This document shows positions 32,818-44,811 of a stretch of 64,000 nucleotides of DNA, in pieces (the stretch's first letter is position 1; each line of letters opens with the position of its first letter). Made by a program: the position numbers and the translations under genes. Where the stretch lies: assembly GCF_014646195.1 (NCBI RefSeq), contig NZ_BMMZ01000016.1, positions 1 through 64,000 on the forward strand, written 5' to 3'. Origin of the DNA: Microlunatus endophyticus (lineage in GTDB: Bacteria > Actinomycetota > Actinomycetes > Propionibacteriales > Propionibacteriaceae). Below the pieces are notes generated by a model. The model saw nothing but the letters and a program-made list of their open reading frames with translations, was not told where the DNA came from and made no database searches.

Positions 32818-33513
32818 TCAGGTGCCGGGTGTCACGAGCCGGTGCTCATAGGCGTAGATCACGGCCTGGATACGGTCGCGGAGCTGCAGTTTGGCCAGCA
32901 CATTGGAAACATGGGTCTTGACCGTCGCCTCGCCGACGACCAGGGCAGCTGCGATCTCGGCGTTGGACATCCCCTGGGCCACCAGCTGCAGCACCTCTGC
33001 CTCCCGTTCGGTCAGTGCCGGGGTCGGGACCGGCCGCTGGTCGGTGGACCCGGACGAAGGGCGTGGTTGCTGCGGCGGGACGAAGCCGGAGATCACCCGG
33101 CGGGTGACGGCCGGCGACAGCAGCGCCTCCCCGGCGGCGATCACCCGTACGGCTTCGACCAGATTCTCCGGACTGGCATTCTTCAGCAGGAATCCGCTGG
33201 CCCCGGCCGCGAGCGCCTGGAAGAGATAGTCGTCCCGGTCGAAGGTGGTCAAGATCAACACCGCCGCTCCTACCGTCGGATCGGCGACCAGCTCACGGGT
33301 CGCGGCGAGGCCGTCCTTGACCGGCATCTGGACGTCCATGCAGATCACGTCGGGCGTCAGGGCCCTGGCCCGCTGGACGGCTTCCTCGCCGTTGCCGGCT
33401 TCACCGACCACCTCGATGCCCTCGGCCAACTCCAGGATCACCCGGAACCCGTAGCGGACCAGTTCGTGATCATCGACCAGCAGTACCCGGATCGGATCAT
33501 GATCGTTGATCAT
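32818..33513 (-). CDS. NarL/LuxR-family response regulator
   Basis: 231 residues. The receiver domain has acidic pocket DDH, phospho-acceptor Asp in DVICMDVQMP, Thr in LTTF and Lys in LLKNASP. A linker is followed by the LuxR HTH (LTEREAEVLQLVAQGMSNAE, VGEATVKTHVSNVLAKL). Its start lies 17 bp inside the end of the sensor kinase gene. The ABC exporter lies downstream, 78 bp away on the same strand, and could be a target. Confidence 0.94.
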   Translation of the reverse strand: MINDHDPIRVLLVDDHELVRYGFRVILELAEGIEVVGEAGNGEEAVQRARALTPDVICMDVQMPVKDGLAATRELVADPTVGAAVLILTTFDRDDYLFQALAAGASGFLLKNASPENLVEAVRVIAAGEALLSPAVTRRVISGFVPPQQPRPSSGSTDQRPVPTPALTEREAEVLQLVAQGMSNAEIAAALVVGEATVKTHVSNVLAKLQLRDRIQAVIYAYEHRLVTPGT

Positions 33514-34891
33514 GGAACACCTCCGCGCCGGTCATCGGCGAACGCGGCATCCGGGCCCGGACCAGGTAACCGCCCCTGGCCAGGGCGCCGAGCTCGATGG
33601 TCCCACCGGATGCTGCCACGCGTTCGCGCATCCCGAGCTGGCCGAGGCCGGGGCCGGTCCGGCCCGGCCATCGGGTCGGGGTCGCTCCGCTGTTGGTGAT
33701 CTCGATCTCCACCTCATCGGGGTAGTAGCGCAGCCGGACATCGGCCGTCGCTCGGGGACCCGCGTGTTTGCGGACGTTGGTCAGCGCCTCCTGGGCGATC
33801 CGGAAGAGATTGACGTCCAGCACCGCCGGCAGCCGGCCGGGTGTTCCGACGATCTCGAGCCGGGTCGGCAGCCCTGCGGCCTCGGATTCTTCAACCAGCG
33901 CGGGCAATCGGCGTACGCCGACGGTGGCCGCGGTCTCGATCTCGTGATCGGGATGCCGGCCGTCGTCGCGCGCCTCCGGGTCTGCCTCGCGCAGGGTGCT
34001 CAACATGCCGTGCAGCTCCTCGATCGCCGTCCGGGCGGACGACTCGACATGGCCCAGAGCGTCGCGAGCGGCCACCGGATTGTGGTCGAAGGCGACCCGG
34101 GCCGCGCTGGCCTGCACTCCCATCACCGAGACGTGGTGGGCGACCACGTCGTGCAGCTCCCGGGCGATCCACATCCGCTCCAGAGCCAGCGCCTGGGCCG
34201 TGGAGCGTTCGCGCTCCCGGGCAAGCTCGGCCGTACGGCGTTCGAGCTCGTCCTGGCCGATGGCGCCGGCGTAGCCGCGGTTGCCGAGGTAGTAGGACCC
34301 GATGAAGAAGGTCGCGTTGGTGAGGAGCTGGATCAGGGCCATCGACACCAGTGGGGAGAACGGCCCGGTCGCGGCCGGCTCATCGGATCGGTCGCCGGTC
34401 GCATACACGAAGATCGAGATCATGATCCAGATGAACATCGCCGCGGTGATCACCAGCCGGGTCCAGCGGGCGCGCTGCCGGTCCGGTTCCCAGGCACCGA
34501 CGGTGTAGAAGGCGACGAACAGCGCGATCATCGGAAAGAACAGCGAGACGCCGAAGGCGATCCCGCCGGCCATGTAGAGCGCGGAGACCAGCAGCGCAAT
34601 GATCACCGGATAGCGGCGGCGCCAGGCCAGCGGCAAGGTGACGGCGATCGACCACAGCAGCTCCAGCCACTGCGGCGCCTTGGTCGGTTGCAGCAGCCCC
34701 GCCCACGGGTAGAGCTGCATGGTGGTCACGGCGCCGACGGCCAACGCCACCGCGCCGATCAGATCGGCACGCCGGCCATCCGGCCCCGGGGTGGGTCGGC
34801 GCCAACCGGGATACGGCGGGTCGGTGCTCGGCAGGATCTGGTCCAGGGTGGACCACTGGGTGCCGACACCGGTCAGTCCAGAGGCACTCAC
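33497..34891 (-). CDS. Sensor histidine kinase (HisKA_3 family)
   Basis: 464 residues from GTG. About six membrane segments occupy residues ~40-215 with little extracytoplasmic sequence, so it probably senses a membrane or intramembrane signal. The dimerisation box is MWIARELHDVVAHHVSVMG (phospho-His in ELHD), and the HATPase_c domain follows (EALTNVRKHAG, GPGLGQLGMRERV). It pairs with the overlapping response regulator. Confidence 0.93.
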   Translation of the reverse strand: MSASGLTGVGTQWSTLDQILPSTDPPYPGWRRPTPGPDGRRADLIGAVALAVGAVTTMQLYPWAGLLQPTKAPQWLELLWSIAVTLPLAWRRRYPVIIALLVSALYMAGGIAFGVSLFFPMIALFVAFYTVGAWEPDRQRARWTRLVITAAMFIWIMISIFVYATGDRSDEPAATGPFSPLVSMALIQLLTNATFFIGSYYLGNRGYAGAIGQDELERRTAELARERERSTAQALALERMWIARELHDVVAHHVSVMGVQASAARVAFDHNPVAARDALGHVESSARTAIEELHGMLSTLREADPEARDDGRHPDHEIETAATVGVRRLPALVEESEAAGLPTRLEIVGTPGRLPAVLDVNLFRIAQEALTNVRKHAGPRATADVRLRYYPDEVEIEITNSGATPTRWPGRTGPGLGQLGMRERVAASGGTIELGALARGGYLVRARMPRSPMTGAEVFHDQRS

Positions 34892-34962
34892 CAGGACACG
34901 GTAACGATCCTCGTCGTCCTGGACATCCGTCCTGCGACGGATTCGCCGCCGGCCAGCGCCGG

Positions 34963-35499
34963 TCAGCTGCGGGCCGCGGCGCCCGGGAGCTGACGGGTGT
35001 CGGCGTTACCGTCGATCTTCCCAGCGTCGATCTTCCCCGCCTCGATTTTCCCCGCCTCGATCCTCTTGGCCGTGGCAGCCGCATTGCCGCGGGCGATGGC
35101 GGTCTTGACCGCCTCGGCCGTCTGCTGGCCCTGGGCGATCGTCTGCTCGGGTCCCTTGACCCGCTTGAAAAGCACCAGGCCGATCAGTGCGAAGATCACG
35201 GCGACGACGATCAGTACCCCGCCCATGATCACGAAGCCCAGTGCGATCGGCAGATTCAGCCACTTCCAGATAGCCAGCGAGCCGGCGATGAACATCAGGA
35301 TCAGCGCGTTCAGGAGGAAGAACAGTGCACCGACGAACAGGCCGGCGCCGATGCCACCTTTGCGGGCCGACGGCACCAACTCCTGCTTGGCCAGCTCGAC
35401 CTCGCCCCGGATGAGGTTCGAGACCTCGGCCTGGATGTCCTTGAGGATGTCCCCGACGCCGGGCGCCTTCGGGGTCTGTCCCGTATCGGTGCTCGTCAT
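34963..35499 (-). CDS. Phage holin-superfamily-like membrane protein
   Basis: 178 residues. The N-terminal amphipathic stretch (GDILKDIQAEVSNLIRGEVE, then LAKQEL) and two membrane helices (~50-75 and ~85-112) match the actinobacterial Phage_holin_3_6 family, which also occurs in the mycobacterial acs region. The tail contains four AGKI repeats encoded by 15-bp tandem units near 35014-35066. The function in non-phage contexts is unknown. Confidence 0.85.
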   Translation of the reverse strand: MTSTDTGQTPKAPGVGDILKDIQAEVSNLIRGEVELAKQELVPSARKGGIGAGLFVGALFFLLNALILMFIAGSLAIWKWLNLPIALGFVIMGGVLIVVAVIFALIGLVLFKRVKGPEQTIAQGQQTAEAVKTAIARGNAAATAKRIEAGKIEAGKIDAGKIDGNADTRQLPGAAARS

Positions 35500-35793
35500 G
35501 CCAGCCTCTCCTCCTGCGTCGCATTGCCGACGCCAAGACGACGATGATCGTTGCGGCTGAGCCTAACGGGTCGGTGATCCAGGTCGACCTCATGCGCAGA
35601 CGATCCGCAATCTCGGAGCCGATGATTCCTCCGCGTTACCCGCGGCTCCAGCGCGGAATCGGTCGGTGGCTCGCGCGATCGGGGTGCACCGAAGGTCAAA
35701 GTTTCAGCCTGTGAGGCGCCGATCGGCATGTCGGGCCCCACTCGCTCGACCTTTGAGGGTCGTACGTCGCCGGGGAAGGGCGTCGGCGGCTAG

Positions 35794-36576
35794 CTAGCCG
35801 TGGCGCGGGGGCTGCTGCTCCCAGGGCGCCTGCTGATAGCCGCCGGGCTGCTGGTCCTGCGGGGCCCACTGCTGTTGGGAGGGTGGCTGCTGGGCGGGCT
35901 GCTGTTGGGCGGGCTGCTGCTGGCCCGGGTAGCCGGTTGGCGGCGGCACCTGGGGCTGGTAGCCATGCTGGCCCGGCACCGGCTGGGGTCCGGGTGCCGA
36001 CGGCGGTGGTTCGACCGGTCCTGCAGACGGCTGAGGTTGGGCCGACTGCTGGGGCTGCGGGACCTGCTGGGCCGACTGCTGGGGCTGCGGGACCTGCTGG
36101 GCCGACTGCTGGGGCTGGGGTGCCGGCGGCTGGGCCGACTGCTGCGGCGGAGGCGGCGGCTGGCGGTCGGGACGGGTCTCCTGCGGGGCGGCGGGCCGGG
36201 TCCCGGACTGGGCCGCCTGTTGGGCGGACTGCACCGTCGAGCCGTCCTCACCGCTCGGGATCGGCCGTACGACGACGGCGGTGCCGTAGGCGCAGATCTC
36301 GGTGAAGCTCTGGCCGATCTCACCGGTGTCGAACCGCATGCCGACGATCGCATTCGCACCGCGCTGCTGAGCGTCGGCCCACATCCGGTTCATCACCTCG
36401 TTACGGCTCTCGTAGACGATCTTGGTGAATTCGTGGATCTCGCCTCCGCCCATGGAGCGGAAGCCGGCGATGAAATTCGCGCCGATGTTGGCACTGCGGA
36501 CGGTCATGCCCATGACTTCACCGAGCACCGCGTCGATCCGGTAGCCGGGAATGTCGTTGGTGGTGACGATGATCAT
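35794..36576 (-). CDS. YbjQ-family (DUF74) protein with long Gln/Pro-rich tail
   Basis: 260 residues. The first ~110 (TTNDIPGYRIDAVLGEVMGM, FRSMGGGEIHEFTK, RMWADAQQRGANAIVGMRFD) form a complete YbjQ/heavy-metal-binding-like domain, which normally makes up the whole protein and assembles as a pentamer. The other ~150 residues are low complexity, rich in Gln, Pro and Ser, with a 10-residue repeat of the type PQPQQSAQQV. It starts three bases after the acs stop, so it is probably co-transcribed with acs. Confidence 0.87.
   Translation of the reverse strand: MIIVTTNDIPGYRIDAVLGEVMGMTVRSANIGANFIAGFRSMGGGEIHEFTKIVYESRNEVMNRMWADAQQRGANAIVGMRFDTGEIGQSFTEICAYGTAVVVRPIPSGEDGSTVQSAQQAAQSGTRPAAPQETRPDRQPPPPPQQSAQPPAPQPQQSAQQVPQPQQSAQQVPQPQQSAQPQPSAGPVEPPPSAPGPQPVPGQHGYQPQVPPPTGYPGQQQPAQQQPAQQPPSQQQWAPQDQQPGGYQQAPWEQQPPRHG
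36041..36120. repeat. 30-bp tandem repeat inside the YbjQ-like gene
   Basis: Units at 36041-36070 and 36071-36100 are identical, with a partial third to 36120. They encode the Gln/Pro repeats of the tail. Confidence 0.85.
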
Positions 36577-36579
36577 GGT

Positions 36580-38538
<1,959 letters not shown>

Positions 38539-38714
38539 AGCACGCCTCCTCGGGTGAAGTTCATCGCCGCACAGCCTAACCATCACCGGTCGCTGAGGCT
38601 GCCGAAGGGCTTCGCCGTCTTGGGGTCCTTCCTGGCGGAGCCACTGAGATCGTGACCGGCGTTTCCCGGGGGGGGCCCCGACACGCCGCAGCGAACGAAA
38701 CGTCGGCTACATTC

Positions 38715-39629
38715 TCAGCGCTTGTTGACTGCGGTGGCCCTGCTGGCGGTCTCGATCGCTGCTCGAACCTGCGCCACGAAGCGTTGCGGATGCCGATCAA
38801 GATCCTGCCAGGTGAACCGAAGCACGATCCACCCGGCCAGCACGAGCGCATTCTGTCGCTCACGGTCTCGCACGAAAGTGGTGATATCTCTCTGGTGGTC
38901 GCGGCCATCGATCTCAACGGCGATCTTCAGCCGCAGGAAGCAGATGTCGACGAAATAGGTGTGGCCGTTGATGACGACCTTCTCGTTGCCTGTCCAGCCG
39001 AGGATCGCTGCATCCCGCAGCAGCTGGTGTGCCAATCGTTCGGACTCGGCCCACGGTGTGTCCCGCGACTCCCAGAGCAGCCTGCGGCGAGCGCCGTTGC
39101 CGCGGCTGCCACTGACCGCGTCCAGTGCCGACCGCATGTCATCCAGGGTCGCCTGTCTGGTGCGGAGCACTGTGTCGATGGGCTCACCTCCGAGCTCGGC
39201 GGCCAACTCGACGGCTGTCAGCGCCGGAGCGGAGACCCTGACTGTGCGGGTCCCGACCCTCAGCTCGCGGATCCAGTCGACAGGAATGGTCCGGCGGTGG
39301 AGGCGGAAGTCCATGCTGCGGAGCTTCCGGGCGACTCGCAGGACGATGTCGACGCGATCGAAGCGGATGTCCGGCCAGTATGTCGCTGCAGCAGCTGCAC
39401 GTCCGACGACGACCGCGTCAGCATTCCACGCCGCGACTGCCGCCATCCGGGCGGCGAGGTCGGCACAGAAGCCAGCGGGTGCGTAGATGCCCAGAAGAAC
39501 GGTTGTCAGCTCCTTTGTGCGCAGCAGTCGGTCCAGGACCGGCCCGAGCTCGGGATGTTCGCTGCGACGGACAACGCCGCCGCCTTCGGCGAGGAGCTGC
39601 GCCAGCCGCTCACGATGAATGGTCCGCAC
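38715..39629 (-). CDS. DUF559/Vsr-like endonuclease-fold protein with AbiEi-like N-terminus
   Basis: 304 residues from GTG. The last ~100 (VDICFLRLKIAVEIDGRDHQ, FVRDRERQNALVLAGWIVLR, FTWQDL) have the D...E-x-D/G-x-xH pattern of DUF559, a very-short-patch-repair-like nuclease fold. The N-terminal ~180 residues resemble the common actinobacterial proteins annotated as AbiEi antitoxin-like. These are numerous in high-GC Gram-positives and their function is not known. No AbiEii-type partner is adjacent. Confidence 0.8.
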   Translation of the reverse strand: MRTIHRERLAQLLAEGGGVVRRSEHPELGPVLDRLLRTKELTTVLLGIYAPAGFCADLAARMAAVAAWNADAVVVGRAAAAATYWPDIRFDRVDIVLRVARKLRSMDFRLHRRTIPVDWIRELRVGTRTVRVSAPALTAVELAAELGGEPIDTVLRTRQATLDDMRSALDAVSGSRGNGARRRLLWESRDTPWAESERLAHQLLRDAAILGWTGNEKVVINGHTYFVDICFLRLKIAVEIDGRDHQRDITTFVRDRERQNALVLAGWIVLRFTWQDLDRHPQRFVAQVRAAIETASRATAVNKR

Positions 39630-39802
39630 ACCTTTAGCAATAGGGACAATCGCCGGACCGGTTCACCGTAGCGGGCGTTCTGTGGAGAACTCGGGGGAGT
39701 CAGATCCCTGTGGATATCGGCAACCGCCGAGATTGTGACCGACGTTCTGCCGGCGGCCGGCGACACGCCGAGTGAACTCGATCGCCGGTCACAGAATCAG
39801 CG

Positions 39803-41107
39803 CTACCCGTTGCTGGTTGCCCGGCGCTCCCGCTCCCGAACCGCATGCGGGTCGGTGCGGTTGTCGTAGGTCCAGAATCCGCGGATCGCCGCCGTGGTCA
39901 CCGAGACACCGAGGATGCACAGCGCACCACCCGAAGCGATGGCGGCCCTGACCCCGACCAGATCGGCGACGATCCCGGCACGCAGCTGGCCACCGAGCGG
40001 GCCGACGGAGTAGGACAGCATCTCGATCCCTGCCAGTCGGCCGCGCAACTCATCAGGAATCGTCTGGTTCCACAACACCATTCGGAAGGTGCCGCTGATC
40101 TGGTCGAAGCCGCCGGCCAGGACGAGCATCGCGAAGGCCAGCCAGTACCAGGGCGCAAGGCCGGCCAGACCGATCGCCGCACCCCAGCAGATAGCGGCCA
40201 AGGTGATCGCCCGGCCGTGGTGGTGGATGCGGGCCATCCAGCCCGACGTGATGGTCGCGAGCGCCGAGCCGAGCCCTTCGGAGGCGTACAGCAGGCCGAC
40301 GAGTTCGGGGTGGCCGAAGACCTGCAGGCCGAAAGCGGGGAACAGTACCGTGGGCATGGCCATGAACATCCCGACCAGGTCCACGATGTAGGTGCCGAGC
40401 AGGTCGCGGCGCCCGGCGGCGTACCGCAGCCCGACTCCGATCGAGCGCAGCGCCGATCCGGTGGTCCGCTCGGTCGGCGGATAGGGGCCGAGGCGGACGA
40501 GCAGGACCACGGTGACCAGCGCGCTGGTCACCCACAGGCCGTAGCCGATCGCGACGCCGTAGCGGGCGATCAGCACACCGCCGATCGCCGGCCCGACCAG
40601 ACTGCCCAACTGCCAGGCCAGGGACCAGGCCGCCACGGCGGCGGTGAGCTGGTCGTGGCCGACCGTACGCGGCACCAGGGCGTCCTGGCTGGGCCGCTGC
40701 AGCGACGAGCTCATCGACAGCAGCGCCGCGACCAGGTAGATGAGCCAGACCTGCGGGTGGTCGAGCAGGGCATTGACCAGCAGTGCGGCGGCCAGCACGG
40801 CGTTGGCAGCGCCAGAGAGCACCATGATCGTCCTGCGGTCGAAGCGGTCCGCAAGGGCTCCGCCCCAGAGTCCGAAGACGATCAACGGCACCAACTCGAC
40901 ACCGCCGACGACGCCGACCGCGAGATTGGAGCCGGTGATCCGGAAGAGCTGGAACGGGATCGCGACGTAGCCGATCATCGAACCGAGGTAGCCGGCCGTG
41001 GCGGCGATGAAGAGCAGCCGGAAATCCCGGGTCCACAAGGGCGACAGATCGAGTCGGGCATCCCACAGCCGGCGCCACCAACGGCGCCTCGGCCGTTCCT
41101 CGATCAC
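39803..41107 (-). CDS. MFS transporter (MFS_3/enterobactin-exporter-like)
   Basis: 434 residues from GTG 41107. It has about 12 hydrophobic segments starting DFRLLFIAATAGYLGSMIGY. The loop 2-3 motif GLWGGALADRFDRRTIM is the MFS motif A. FDQISGTFRMVLWNQTIPDE, then LRGRLAGIEM, is characteristic of the MFS_3 group. It is likely an exporter with unknown substrate. It is monocistronic and divergent from the RND gene. Confidence 0.92.
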   Translation of the reverse strand: MIEERPRRRWWRRLWDARLDLSPLWTRDFRLLFIAATAGYLGSMIGYVAIPFQLFRITGSNLAVGVVGGVELVPLIVFGLWGGALADRFDRRTIMVLSGAANAVLAAALLVNALLDHPQVWLIYLVAALLSMSSSLQRPSQDALVPRTVGHDQLTAAVAAWSLAWQLGSLVGPAIGGVLIARYGVAIGYGLWVTSALVTVVLLVRLGPYPPTERTTGSALRSIGVGLRYAAGRRDLLGTYIVDLVGMFMAMPTVLFPAFGLQVFGHPELVGLLYASEGLGSALATITSGWMARIHHHGRAITLAAICWGAAIGLAGLAPWYWLAFAMLVLAGGFDQISGTFRMVLWNQTIPDELRGRLAGIEMLSYSVGPLGGQLRAGIVADLVGVRAAIASGGALCILGVSVTTAAIRGFWTYDNRTDPHAVRERERRATSNG

Positions 41108-41304
41108 AGCGCGCAGTCTGCGCCCGGAGCGAGTGCCGCGGCAAACCGATTACGCCGGCTCCACCCTCGGGTGGACCCTGATCTGGTCCTGACCGGGGTT
41201 GTCCCTGAGTGTTTTCCCGTCGAAGCTGGGGGAGACTTCTCCCGGGCACCGCCGCCCGCACTGTGCCGATGTGGGACGACGACGAATGGTGGATTGAGCG
41301 TTCA

Positions 41305-44300
41305 ATGGGAAGACTGGCCAACCTGAGCCTGCGCAACCGCGCCCTGATCGCGCTGGTGACGATCTTCGTCATGATCTTCGGCGCAATCACCGCCAGCCAG
41401 CTGAAACAGGAGCTGATCCCGTCGATCAGCGTCCCGACCGCAGTGATCACCACGACCTACACCGGCGCCGCGCCACAGGTCGTGGCCCAGAGCGTCACTA
41501 CGCCGATCGAGCAGGCGGTCGGTGGCGTGTCCGGCATCGACGACACCACTTCGACCTCGTCGACCGGGCTGTCGCAGATCACCATCAACATGCAGTACGG
41601 CACCGACATGACGGCTGCACAGCAGGATCTGCAGGCCGCCGTCAGCCGGATCCGATCCACCCTCCCGGACGGCACCGACCCGCAGGTGACGACCGGCAGC
41701 ATCGACGATCTTCCGGTTGTCCAGCTGAGCGTCACCAGCGCCACCGGTGACAAGGCCGCGTTGGCAGACCAACTGACCAACATCGCCGTACCCCAGCTGC
41801 AGAAGATCGACGGCGTCCGCGCGGTCACCGTCTCCGGGGCACCGGTTCGGCAGGTCGAGGTCGATCTCGATCTGGACAAGCTGCAGTCGCACGGACTCAC
41901 CACCACCGCCGTGCAGCAGACCCTGCAGTCGTCGGGGCTGGTGACCTCGGCCGGCAGCGTCACCGCCGGCGACCGGACGATGTCGGTCAACGTCGGGCAG
42001 CGCCTGCGGTCGGCCCACGATGTCGCCGATCTGGAGATGCTCACCGCCGACGGTTCGCGGGTCAAGATCGGCGACATCGCGACCGTCAAGACGATCAACG
42101 CGGCGGCGACGTCGATCTCACGGACCAACGGCCAGGACTCGCTGTCGCTGTCGATCACGAAGACACCCGAGGGCAACACCGTCGATGTCAGCAACGCCGT
42201 CAGCAGCGCGCTGCCCGACATCACGAACCGACTGGGCGACGGGGCGAAATTCACCACGGTCTTCGATCAGGCGCCCTTCATCACCCAGTCGATCCACGAC
42301 CTGCTCGTCGAGGGCGGGCTCGGCCTGGTGATGGCGATCGTGGTGATCTTGATCTTCCTGCTCTCCGGCACCTCGACCCTGGTGACCGCGTTGTCGATCC
42401 CAGTATCGGTGTTGATCACGCTGATCGGCCTGCGGGTCGCCGACTATTCGCTGAACATCCTGACGCTGGGTGCCTTGACGATCGCCGTCGGCCGGATCGT
42501 CGACGACTCGATCGTGGTGATCGAGAACATCAAACGGCATCTCTCCTACGGCGAGCCGAAACTCAAGGCGATCACCACCGCCGTACGGGAAGTGGCGACG
42601 GCGATCACCGCTGCGACCGTGACGACGGTTGCGGTCTTCCTCCCGATCACCCTGGTCGGCGGCCAGGTGGGCGAGTTGTTCCGACCCTTCGGGCTGACGG
42701 TGACGATCGCGCTGCTGGCTTCATTGCTGGTGGCGTTGACGATCATCCCGGTGCTGGCGTATTGGATCCTGCGGGTGCCGAAGGTGACGGTCGATCCTGA
42801 CCAGGCACGAGAACTCGCCGAGGCGAAGGAACACCGCAGCCTGCTGCAGCGTGGCTATGTCCCGATCATCCGGTCGGCGACCAAGCATCCGATCGTGACG
42901 ATCCTGATCGCGTTGTTGGTGGTCGGCGCGACCGGCACGCTCTCGACCCGGCTCAAGACCGACTTCATCGGCAACAGCGGCCAGAACACGCTGTCGGTGA
43001 CCCAGGACTTCGCCCCGGCGCTGAGCCTGCAGACCAAGAGCAAGATGGCAGCCAAGGTCGAGGATGCGATCCGCGAGTTGAACGGGGTGCAGACCGTCCA
43101 GACCACCATCGGTGGCGGCGGTTTCGGTGGCTTCTTCGGCGGCGGCACCGACTCCGCCTCCTTCTCGGTGACCACGGACTCCGATGATGATCAGGATCGG
43201 ATCCAGAACGATGTCACCGACGCGGTCAATGAGCTCAGCGGCGTCGGAACGGTCACGGTCAGCGCCAGCTCCGGCTTCGGTACCAGCTCCGACGTCGAGG
43301 TGGACATCACCGCCCCGGACCAGGATCGACTCGATCAGGCGGCTGCTCAGGTGCTGGCGAAGATGAAGGCGATTCCCGGTACGACCAATGTCACCTCCTC
43401 GGTGGCGGCGGCGCAGCCGATCGTGCAGGTCGACATCGATCCCATCAAGGCCCAGCAGCACGGTCTCACCGCAAGTCAGGTCTCTGACACGCTGAAGGGC
43501 GTGCTGGCCCCGGCCACGGTCGGCAGCATCGAAACCTCCGGCAACGACGAGGACGTGGTGCTCAAGGTCGCTGATGCGCCGGTCGGACTGAGCGAACTGC
43601 GCAATCTCGAGATCGCCGTCCCGGCGAGCGCGCAGTCGGGTCAGGGATCCGGTCAGAATCCCGGGAACGCCGGTGGCGCAGGGAGTTCCGGCGGTGCAGG
43701 CGATCTGGCCCAGCCGCAGCAGGTCAAGCTGTCCGAGGTGGCCGACGTCACCCAGGCCAAGGTGGCTCCGTCGATCAACCGCAGGAACGGCCAGCAGAGC
43801 GCGACCGTGTCCCTGACGCCCAGCGGGGACAACCTCAGCGCGGTCAACTCCGATGTCACCGCGGCGCTGGACCAACTCCACCTTCCGTCCGGCGTGCAGA
43901 CCGAGCTGGGCGGCGTCAGCTCCGACCAGTCCGACGCATTCTCCCAACTGGGCTTGGCATTGCTGGTCGCGATCGCGATCGTCTACGTGGTGATGGTCGC
44001 CACCTTCAAGAGCCTGGTCCAGCCGTTGATCTTGCTGGTGTCGATCCCGTTCGCGGCGGTCGGGGCACTCATCGCGCTGGTGGTGACCAACACCCCGCTG
44101 GGCGTGCCGTCCTTGATCGGCTTGTTGATGTTGGTCGGCATCGTGGTGACCAATGCGATCGTGTTGGTCGACCTGGTGAACCACTACCGGGCGGCCGGCG
44201 AGTCGGTGCAGGAGGCGTTGATCAACGGCGCCCGGAGACGGTTGCGGCCGATCCTGATGACCGCGATCGCGACGATCTTCGCGCTGATCCCGATGTCGCT

Positions 44301-44796
44301 CGGACTCACCGGCGGCGGTGTATTCATCTCCCAGCCGTTGGCGATCGTCGTGGTCGGCGGCCTGGTGTCCTCGACCGTGCTGACTCTCATCCTGGTACCG
44401 GTGCTCTACCGCCTGGTCGAGGGCCGACGCGAGCGCAAGCAGTTGCGTCGGGATGCCGAGCGTGAGACCAGGGAGGCGGAGATCGCGGCCCAGCGGGCTG
44501 AGCAGCACCGGGCCGATGAGGCGGCCCGTGCCGAAGCGGCGGAGGTGGCGCGAGCCCAGGAGACCGAGGCGGTGAACGTCCTGGAGACGGCTGACCAGAC
44601 GCAGGCGGAGGTGCCACCGACGGAGCAGAGCGGGGCGCCGGAGGGCGACAGTGCCGGCGCGTTACCACCGGAGAACCCCGGTGGCGAGCCGATGGACCCG
44701 GAGCGGCAGCGCGCCGCCGAGGCCGCTCGCGCCGAGGTCGAGTCCAGGGCCGTACGGCCGCTGCGTCGGCTGGCCCGCCGTTTCCGTCGCCGCTGA
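41305..44796 (+). CDS. RND-family efflux transporter (AcrB/HAE1-like) with charged C-terminal tail
   Basis: 1163 residues from ATG 41305 (MGRLANLSLRNRALIALVTI); an ATG at 41269 is a possible longer start. It has twelve predicted membrane helices in the AcrB arrangement with two large extracytoplasmic domains. Helix 4 has GRIVDDSIVVIENIKRH with the proton-relay Asp pair. An insert rich in Gly/Ser/Gln at ~780-800 sits in the second porter domain. After the last helix is a ~110-residue charged Ala/Glu/Arg tail, probably coiled coil, unusual for this family. No membrane-fusion partner gene is adjacent. Gram-positive members are usually drug or lipid exporters. Confidence 0.92.
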   Translation: MGRLANLSLRNRALIALVTIFVMIFGAITASQLKQELIPSISVPTAVITTTYTGAAPQVVAQSVTTPIEQAVGGVSGIDDTTSTSSTGLSQITINMQYGTDMTAAQQDLQAAVSRIRSTLPDGTDPQVTTGSIDDLPVVQLSVTSATGDKAALADQLTNIAVPQLQKIDGVRAVTVSGAPVRQVEVDLDLDKLQSHGLTTTAVQQTLQSSGLVTSAGSVTAGDRTMSVNVGQRLRSAHDVADLEMLTADGSRVKIGDIATVKTINAAATSISRTNGQDSLSLSITKTPEGNTVDVSNAVSSALPDITNRLGDGAKFTTVFDQAPFITQSIHDLLVEGGLGLVMAIVVILIFLLSGTSTLVTALSIPVSVLITLIGLRVADYSLNILTLGALTIAVGRIVDDSIVVIENIKRHLSYGEPKLKAITTAVREVATAITAATVTTVAVFLPITLVGGQVGELFRPFGLTVTIALLASLLVALTIIPVLAYWILRVPKVTVDPDQARELAEAKEHRSLLQRGYVPIIRSATKHPIVTILIALLVVGATGTLSTRLKTDFIGNSGQNTLSVTQDFAPALSLQTKSKMAAKVEDAIRELNGVQTVQTTIGGGGFGGFFGGGTDSASFSVTTDSDDDQDRIQNDVTDAVNELSGVGTVTVSASSGFGTSSDVEVDITAPDQDRLDQAAAQVLAKMKAIPGTTNVTSSVAAAQPIVQVDIDPIKAQQHGLTASQVSDTLKGVLAPATVGSIETSGNDEDVVLKVADAPVGLSELRNLEIAVPASAQSGQGSGQNPGNAGGAGSSGGAGDLAQPQQVKLSEVADVTQAKVAPSINRRNGQQSATVSLTPSGDNLSAVNSDVTAALDQLHLPSGVQTELGGVSSDQSDAFSQLGLALLVAIAIVYVVMVATFKSLVQPLILLVSIPFAAVGALIALVVTNTPLGVPSLIGLLMLVGIVVTNAIVLVDLVNHYRAAGESVQEALINGARRRLRPILMTAIATIFALIPMSLGLTGGGVFISQPLAIVVVGGLVSSTVLTLILVPVLYRLVEGRRERKQLRRDAERETREAEIAAQRAEQHRADEAARAEAAEVARAQETEAVNVLETADQTQAEVPPTEQSGAPEGDSAGALPPENPGGEPMDPERQRAAEAARAEVESRAVRPLRRLARRFRRR

Positions 44797-44811
44797 CCGC
44801 TGCTCCGGGCC

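Noticed and set aside
34963..35499. Prophage remnant based on the holin-like protein
   Set aside because: This family is a regular chromosomal gene in Actinobacteria, and no other phage genes are nearby.
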